From NCBI GenBank assembly GCA_963713445.1, contig CAVQMB010000047.1:124001-188000 (forward strand): 64,000 nt of DNA, in the 5' to 3' direction. Source of the DNA: CAVQMB01 sp963713445 (GTDB lineage: Bacteria > Pseudomonadota > Gammaproteobacteria > Competibacterales > Competibacteraceae). Made by a program: the position numbers and the translations under genes. Of the stretch, positions 59,988 through 64,000 are shown in pieces. A model generated the notes under the pieces. It was not told the origin of the DNA and searched no databases. It saw nothing but the letters and a program-made list of their open reading frames with translations. The first letter of the stretch is position 1, and the number at the start of each line of letters is the position of its first letter.

Positions 59988-62012
59988 GGTTTCCAGGATG
60001 GCGTCGATGGCCACCCGCATGTTCTCCACCCAATTGAGGGAGTCGAACACCCGGAACAGGTCGATCCCGGCGTTGGCGGCTCGCTGCACGAAATAGCGCA
60101 CGGCGTTGTCGGGATAATGGGTGTAGCCAACGGCATTGGAGCCGCGCAGCAACATCTGCAGCAAAATATTCGGCACCCGCTCGCGCAGTGCCACCAACCG
60201 CTCCCAGGGATCCTCCTTGAGAAACCGCAGCGCCACGTCGAAAGTCGCCCCACCCCAGCATTCGAGCGCAAACAGCTGCGGTAACAACCGTGCGTAATAC
60301 GGCGCGATTTCCCAGATGTCATATGAGCGCAGGCGGGTCGCGAACAGCGATTGGTGGGCATCACGCATAGTGGTATCGGTGATCAGCACCGCGTTGCTGT
60401 CGCGCATCCACTGGGCGAACCGTTGCGGGCCCAGTGCTTCCAGCCGGTCACGGCTCCCGGCCGGAATCTCCGGCGCCAGCTTGACCGGCGGCAACGGCGC
60501 CGGCTCCAGCGGCAGCCGCGGCCGGATGCGACCCTCGACCTCCGGGTTGCCGTTGACGATCACCTCACCCAGGAACTGCAGCAGGCGTGTCGCCCGGTCG
60601 CGGCGGCGGGCAAAACGGAACAGATTCGGCGTCTCGTCGATGAAGCGGGTGGTGTAGTCGCCGCTCTCAAACTGCGGATGATTGATCACATTTTCGAGAA
60701 ACAACAGATTGGTGGCCAGACCCCGTACCCGGAATTCGCGCAAGGCCCGGTCCATGCGCCGGATCGCTTCGTGCACGCTGCCACCCCAGGCGGTCACCTT
60801 GACCAGCAGGGAATCGTAGTACGGCGTGATCAGCGCACCCGAATAGGCCGTGCCGGCATCCAGCCGGATACCAAAGCCGGCGGCGCTGCGATAGGCATTG
60901 ATGCGCCCGTAATCGGGCACGAAGTTGTTTTCCGGATCTTCGGTGGTCACCCGGCACTGCAGCGCATGCCCATCCAGCGCGATAGCGGCCTGCGCCGGAA
61001 TACCACTCGCCGGATCGCCGATCCGCGCCCCTTCGCTGATGCGAATCTGGGCCTTTACAAGGTCGATGCCGGTGACTTCCTCGGTCACCGTGTGCTCGAC
61101 CTGGATACGCGGATTGACTTCGATGAAATAGAATCGGCTGGCGTCAGCATCGAACAGAAATTCGATCGTGCCGGCGTGGGTATAACCGACTGTATCGGCC
61201 AATCGCAACGCCGCCTGACAGAGTTCGGTACGCTGCGCATCACTGAGATACGGCGCCGGGGCACGCTCGATGACTTTCTGGTGACGGCGCTGTACCGTGC
61301 AATCGCGTTCGAACAGATGAATGCGATTGCCATAGCTGTCGCCCAGCACCTGGACCTCCACGTGACGCGCCCGCCGCACCAGCTTTTCGAGATAAACTTC
61401 GTCGTTGCCGAATGCCGCTTTAGCCTCACGCCGGCCGCTGTCGACCTGGCTCAGCAGATCGCGTTCGGAGTCGATCACCCGCATACCGCGGCCGCCGCCG
61501 CCCCAGGAGGCTTTCAGCATCACCGGGTAACCGATCGCCGCCGCCTGCTGCAGCACCGCGCTGGCCTCATGCGGCAGCGGCCCGGTGGCCGGCATCACCG
61601 GCACCCCAGCCGATTCGGCCAGGCGCCGTGCCGCCACCTTGTTACCAAGCTGGCGCATGACATCGGGTTCAGGGCCGATGAAGACGATCCCCTCGGCGGC
61701 ACAGGCGGCGGCGAACTCCGGATTTTCTGACAGGAATCCGTAGCCCGGATGAATGGCATCGGCACCAGCCTCCCGCGCCACCCGCAGGATGTCGTGGATG
61801 TCGAGATACGCCGCCAGCGGATTCTTGCCCGCGCCCACCCGATAGCTCTCGTCGGCCTTGAATCGGTGCAGCGCAAATCGGTCCTCATCGGAATAAATCG
61901 CCACCGTCCGGATACCCAACTCGTTGGCCGCGCGCATGACGCGGATGGCGATCTCGCTGCGATTGGCAACCAGCAGGCGACGGATAGGACGACGCTCGAC
62001 GGCGACAGACAT
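59949..62012 (-). CDS. Pyruvate carboxylase fragment 1: biotin carboxylase and start of carboxyltransferase
   Basis: 687 residues. Biotin carboxylase domain: LLVANRSEIAIRVMRAANELG, HPGYGFLSENPEFA, ATP-grasp KASWGGGGRGMRV, EVQVLGDSYGN, FIEVNPRIQVEHTVTEEVTG. It continues into the carboxyltransferase with ITDTTMRDAHQSLFATRLRSYD, ECWGGATFDVALRFL and RGSNAVGYTHYPDN, then ends soon after the first frameshift at GRLCRRGDLLYR. The biotin carboxylase part is complete and could be stable alone. Confidence 0.85.
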   Translation of the reverse strand: MSVAVERRPIRRLLVANRSEIAIRVMRAANELGIRTVAIYSDEDRFALHRFKADESYRVGAGKNPLAAYLDIHDILRVAREAGADAIHPGYGFLSENPEFAAACAAEGIVFIGPEPDVMRQLGNKVAARRLAESAGVPVMPATGPLPHEASAVLQQAAAIGYPVMLKASWGGGGRGMRVIDSERDLLSQVDSGRREAKAAFGNDEVYLEKLVRRARHVEVQVLGDSYGNRIHLFERDCTVQRRHQKVIERAPAPYLSDAQRTELCQAALRLADTVGYTHAGTIEFLFDADASRFYFIEVNPRIQVEHTVTEEVTGIDLVKAQIRISEGARIGDPASGIPAQAAIALDGHALQCRVTTEDPENNFVPDYGRINAYRSAAGFGIRLDAGTAYSGALITPYYDSLLVKVTAWGGSVHEAIRRMDRALREFRVRGLATNLLFLENVINHPQFESGDYTTRFIDETPNLFRFARRRDRATRLLQFLGEVIVNGNPEVEGRIRPRLPLEPAPLPPVKLAPEIPAGSRDRLEALGPQRFAQWMRDSNAVLITDTTMRDAHQSLFATRLRSYDIWEIAPYYARLLPQLFALECWGGATFDVALRFLKEDPWERLVALRERVPNILLQMLLRGSNAVGYTHYPDNAVRYFVQRAANAGIDLFRVFDSLNWVENMRVAIDAILETGRLCRRGDLLYR

Positions 62013-62205
62013 GGGCGTACTCCCGGATCCAAAGGGTCGATGAATGGATTCAGTATGATGGCTACGGTCGCCGAATCACAATTCCATCGGCGTCAGCCAA
62101 TTGCCTGATCCGACCAGCCTCCCCAGCGCCACCCGGCACGCGCTTGCCATTTCAATCCGTTGCGCCTAATCTGCTGGATTTTCAGAGAAATAGGAACAAA
62201 GCTTC

Positions 62206-63186
62206 ATGTCCGACGCATGGCGATTGATGTTCATCTTCCCAGGCCAGGGCTCACAGTACGCCGGCATCGGCAGCGACCTGCACAGCGAATACCCCAGCGT
62301 CCGCGAGCTCTACGCACGGGCCAGCGATGTGCTGGGATACGACATCGCCGAGCTCAGCTTCCGGGGCAACGATGAGCAGCTGACCCAGACCCGGAATACC
62401 CAGCCCGTGCTGCTGACGCATCATATCGCCTGCCTGACAGTGTTCCGCGAGCTTACCGGTGAGCGCTGCCAGCCGGCCGTGACCGCCGGCCACAGCCTGG
62501 GTGAGTATTCAGCTCTGGTGGCCGCTGGCGTGATCCGCTTCGAGGATGCCCTGCGGCTGGTGCAAAAGCGCGGCGAACTGATGGGCGAGCTGGGTACCGG
62601 CGAAATGCTGGCGCTGCCGTTGCCGCTCGATCAGGCCCAGCCGCTGGCTGAAAAACACTATTGCGCCGTCGCCGGACTCAACCTGCGCGATCAGACCGTG
62701 GTCGGTGGCCGCAGCGGCGACCTGGACCGGCTGGCGGCGGAATTCGAGGCCGGCCACCCGCGCAAGCGGGCCGTGCGATTGCGCACCGAGGGTGCGTTCC
62801 ACACGTATTACATGGTCAACGCCGCGCGCGAATTCCGCCTGGTACTGGAAGAAGCCGACTTCGATCCCGGTCCGGTAAAGGTGCTGTCGAACTACACCGG
62901 CGGCTACCACGCCGCCGAACCGGCCGCCATCCGTACCCGGCTGTTCTTCCAACTGTTCCATCCGGTCCGCTGGCTCGACAACCTGACCACCGCGATGGGC
63001 GATGGCATTACGCACATCATCGAATTCGGCGGTGGCATCGGCACCGGCAGCACTGCCGCCGAGAAACGGCCCAATCTGGAGAGTATCGTCAAGAAGGCCC
63101 AGCGTGGCACCGATTTCAAGGTGAACTACCTGGGCGCCATCAACCTTGAGAGCCTGGCCGCCAGTGCCAGCACGCTGGGGCACTGA
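62206..63186 (+). CDS. Stand-alone FabD-like ACP S-malonyltransferase
   Basis: 326 residues of the acyltransferase fold. Motifs: FIFPGQGSQYAGIG, the nucleophile elbow GHSLGEYSALVAAG with active Ser near residue 91, the carboxylate-binding Arg in VQKRGELMGE, and the catalytic His in EGAFHTYYM. It ends with IIEFGGGIGTG. This supports malonyl rather than acetyl specificity. It is not in a fab cluster, so it may serve a separate acyl-carrier system. A second ATG at 62227 (MFIFPGQG) is a possible start. Confidence 0.85.
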   Translation: MSDAWRLMFIFPGQGSQYAGIGSDLHSEYPSVRELYARASDVLGYDIAELSFRGNDEQLTQTRNTQPVLLTHHIACLTVFRELTGERCQPAVTAGHSLGEYSALVAAGVIRFEDALRLVQKRGELMGELGTGEMLALPLPLDQAQPLAEKHYCAVAGLNLRDQTVVGGRSGDLDRLAAEFEAGHPRKRAVRLRTEGAFHTYYMVNAAREFRLVLEEADFDPGPVKVLSNYTGGYHAAEPAAIRTRLFFQLFHPVRWLDNLTTAMGDGITHIIEFGGGIGTGSTAAEKRPNLESIVKKAQRGTDFKVNYLGAINLESLAASASTLGH

Positions 63187-63191
63187 AAGCC

Positions 63192-63668
63192 ATGGACAAG
63201 CACCCGTTTCGCATCCTCGGCCTGCAGCAGATCGCCATCGGCGGCGCCGACAAGGACCGTCTGCGGCACCTTTGGGTGGACTTATTCGGCCTAACCCCGA
63301 CGCACAGCTTCCAGAGCGAGCGCGAGAATGTCGATGAAGACATCGCGCGGCTCGGCAGCGGATCGTATGCCGTCGAGGTCGATCTCATGCAGCCGCTCGA
63401 TACCGAGCGCAAGCCGCGCGTGGACAATCCGCCGCTCAATCATATTGGCCTATGGGTGGACGACCTGCCCCTGGCGGTCGAGTGGCTGACCGCCCAGGGC
63501 ATGCGGTTCGCACCTGGCGGTATCCGCCGGGGTGCTTCAGGTCACGACATCTGCTTCATCCATCCGCGCGCCAATGACGCCTGCCCATGGTCCGGCGAAG
63601 GTGTATTGATCGAACTGGTACAGGCGCCACCCGAGGTGATCGCGGAACTCGGCGGGACCGACGCCTGA
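63192..63668 (+). CDS. VOC (glyoxalase) superfamily protein
   Basis: 158 residues, two beta-alpha-beta-beta-beta modules. Candidate metal ligands are Gln in LGLQQIAIGG, Glu in YAVEVDLMQP, His in LNHIGLWVDD and Glu in VLIELVQAPP. A Q/E/H/E set is that of glyoxalase I. The spacing NPPLNHIGLWVDDLP also resembles glyoxalase I and methylmalonyl-CoA epimerase. The substrate is not determined. It begins 5 bp after the malonyltransferase-like gene, so the two are probably co-transcribed. Confidence 0.82.
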   Translation: MDKHPFRILGLQQIAIGGADKDRLRHLWVDLFGLTPTHSFQSERENVDEDIARLGSGSYAVEVDLMQPLDTERKPRVDNPPLNHIGLWVDDLPLAVEWLTAQGMRFAPGGIRRGASGHDICFIHPRANDACPWSGEGVLIELVQAPPEVIAELGGTDA

Positions 63669-63719
63669 CGCCCCGATCACCGGTCCCCGACCCCGGAAAC
63701 ATCCTCCGAGCGACCAACC

Positions 63720-64000
63720 ATGCGCCTGGATCGCTACCTGAGCAACGCCACTGACTTGAGTCGCAAACAGATCCACCTGCTGATCAAGGCCGAGGCGGTC
63801 ACGGTAAACGGTGACCTCGCCGACAGCCCGGCCCAGGCCGTAGCGGCAACCGACCGGGTAGTGCTGAACGACAGCGAGATCGCCGCCCCGACAGCACGCT
63901 ACTTCATGCTCTACAAACCGGTTGGTGTGGTCTCGGCCACCCGCGACAGCGGGCATCCCACGGTGATCGATCTGGTCGACGAACCGCGACCGGCCGATCT
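63720..64000 (+). CDS. RsuA/RluB/E/F-family pseudouridine synthase, N-terminal part (3' end outside window)
   Basis: The frame is open from the ATG at 63720 to the window end, 93 codons. It starts with an S4 RNA-binding domain (MRLDRYLSNATDLSRKQIHLL, then AEAVTVNGD). It then enters the catalytic domain at YFMLYKPVGVVSATRDSGHPTVIDL, a segment found just before the catalytic Asp motif of small-subunit-type synthases. The most similar member I know is RsuA (16S rRNA position 516), but the catalytic part is not visible. Confidence 0.85.
   Translation, partial: MRLDRYLSNATDLSRKQIHLLIKAEAVTVNGDLADSPAQAVAATDRVVLNDSEIAAPTARYFMLYKPVGVVSATRDSGHPTVIDLVDEPRPAD

Larger units (their letters stand above)
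58525..62012 (-). pseudogene. pyc: Pyruvate carboxylase, frameshifted
   Basis: By homology one protein of about 1160 residues spans this region: biotin carboxylase, carboxyltransferase and biotin carrier, i.e. single-chain pyruvate carboxylase, which makes oxaloacetate from pyruvate. The frame shifts near 59976-59988 and again near 59035, each consistent with one inserted base. Two more spots, 59775-59812 and 59674-59693, look garbled but return to frame: they read DARLCARKSALP where DA-LREEIGLP is expected, and DRPGRMSG where DAA-DAMSG is expected. All other long genes in the window are intact, so this is either local sequence error or recent decay. Confidence 0.8.

Noticed and set aside
60351..61730. 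Plus-strand open frame of 459 codons opposite pyruvate carboxylase
   Set aside because: The minus strand encodes an intact biotin carboxylase domain here; the antisense frame shows no motif.

Overview
The window is a GC-rich chromosomal segment of a gammaproteobacterium. The evidence is the gene orders ffh/rpsP-rimM-trmD-rplS, minCDE-hslR and yicC-gmk-rpoZ-spoT-ridA, together with HtpG, ErpA and CysQ of proteobacterial type. I cannot name the genus. I see no tRNA or rRNA gene, no insertion sequence, no prophage and no CRISPR array. Nearly all of the sequence is densely packed single-copy chromosomal genes, many joined by 4-bp ATGA stop/start overlaps.

Layout. 1-10.2 kb: the end of a phosphomannomutase gene, the SRP protein gene ffh, a ribosomal protein/tRNA modification operon, cysQ, htpG behind a clear sigma-32 promoter, a CBS protein, a YcgN protein, minCDE and hslR. 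10.2-21.1 kb: argC, a ClC transporter, a TlpA-like thioredoxin, hemJ, an inositol-monophosphatase-family gene, erpA, then yicC-gmk-rpoZ-spoT-ridA on the minus strand and rph-rdgB on the plus strand. 21.2-26.8 kb: a UbiD-family decarboxylase, a D-2-hydroxyacid dehydrogenase and an aminotransferase, followed by birA and coaX. 26.9-30.2 kb: tspO, class I phaC (polyhydroxyalkanoate synthase) and a cytosolic BtuF-like protein. 30.2-40 kb: a complete membrane-bound, periplasm-facing formate dehydrogenase locus with its accessory genes. 40-43 kb: pstSCA with a Pho box. 43.2-45.9 kb: a reduced leucine-catabolism locus with a LiuR-like regulator, two operator-like sites and a thioesterase remnant. 46-49 kb: a ferritin-like protein, an acetyltransferase, a DNA glycosylase and threonine aldolase.

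49-58 kb is the most interesting part. An NtrC-type two-component system is divergent from pqqA-pqqE, and a sigma-54-like promoter lies directly upstream of pqqA. Convergent to these is a complete LivKHMGF-type ABC importer whose binding protein carries a Tat signal. pqqB, pqqC and pqqD are not in the window. Formate dehydrogenase, PQQ synthesis, PHA synthase and pyruvate carboxylase together suggest a metabolism that oxidises alcohols or C1 compounds and stores carbon; this is inference.

58.5-62 kb holds a pyruvate carboxylase gene that is full length by homology. It is broken by two uncompensated frameshifts and carries two further frame-restoring indel clusters, all within about 1 kb. This is either local sequence error or early decay. 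The window ends with a malonyltransferase-like gene, a VOC protein and the start of an RsuA-type pseudouridine synthase gene. A recurring design is a GC-rich hairpin placed just after the gene whose product is needed in excess: pqqA, pstS and livK.
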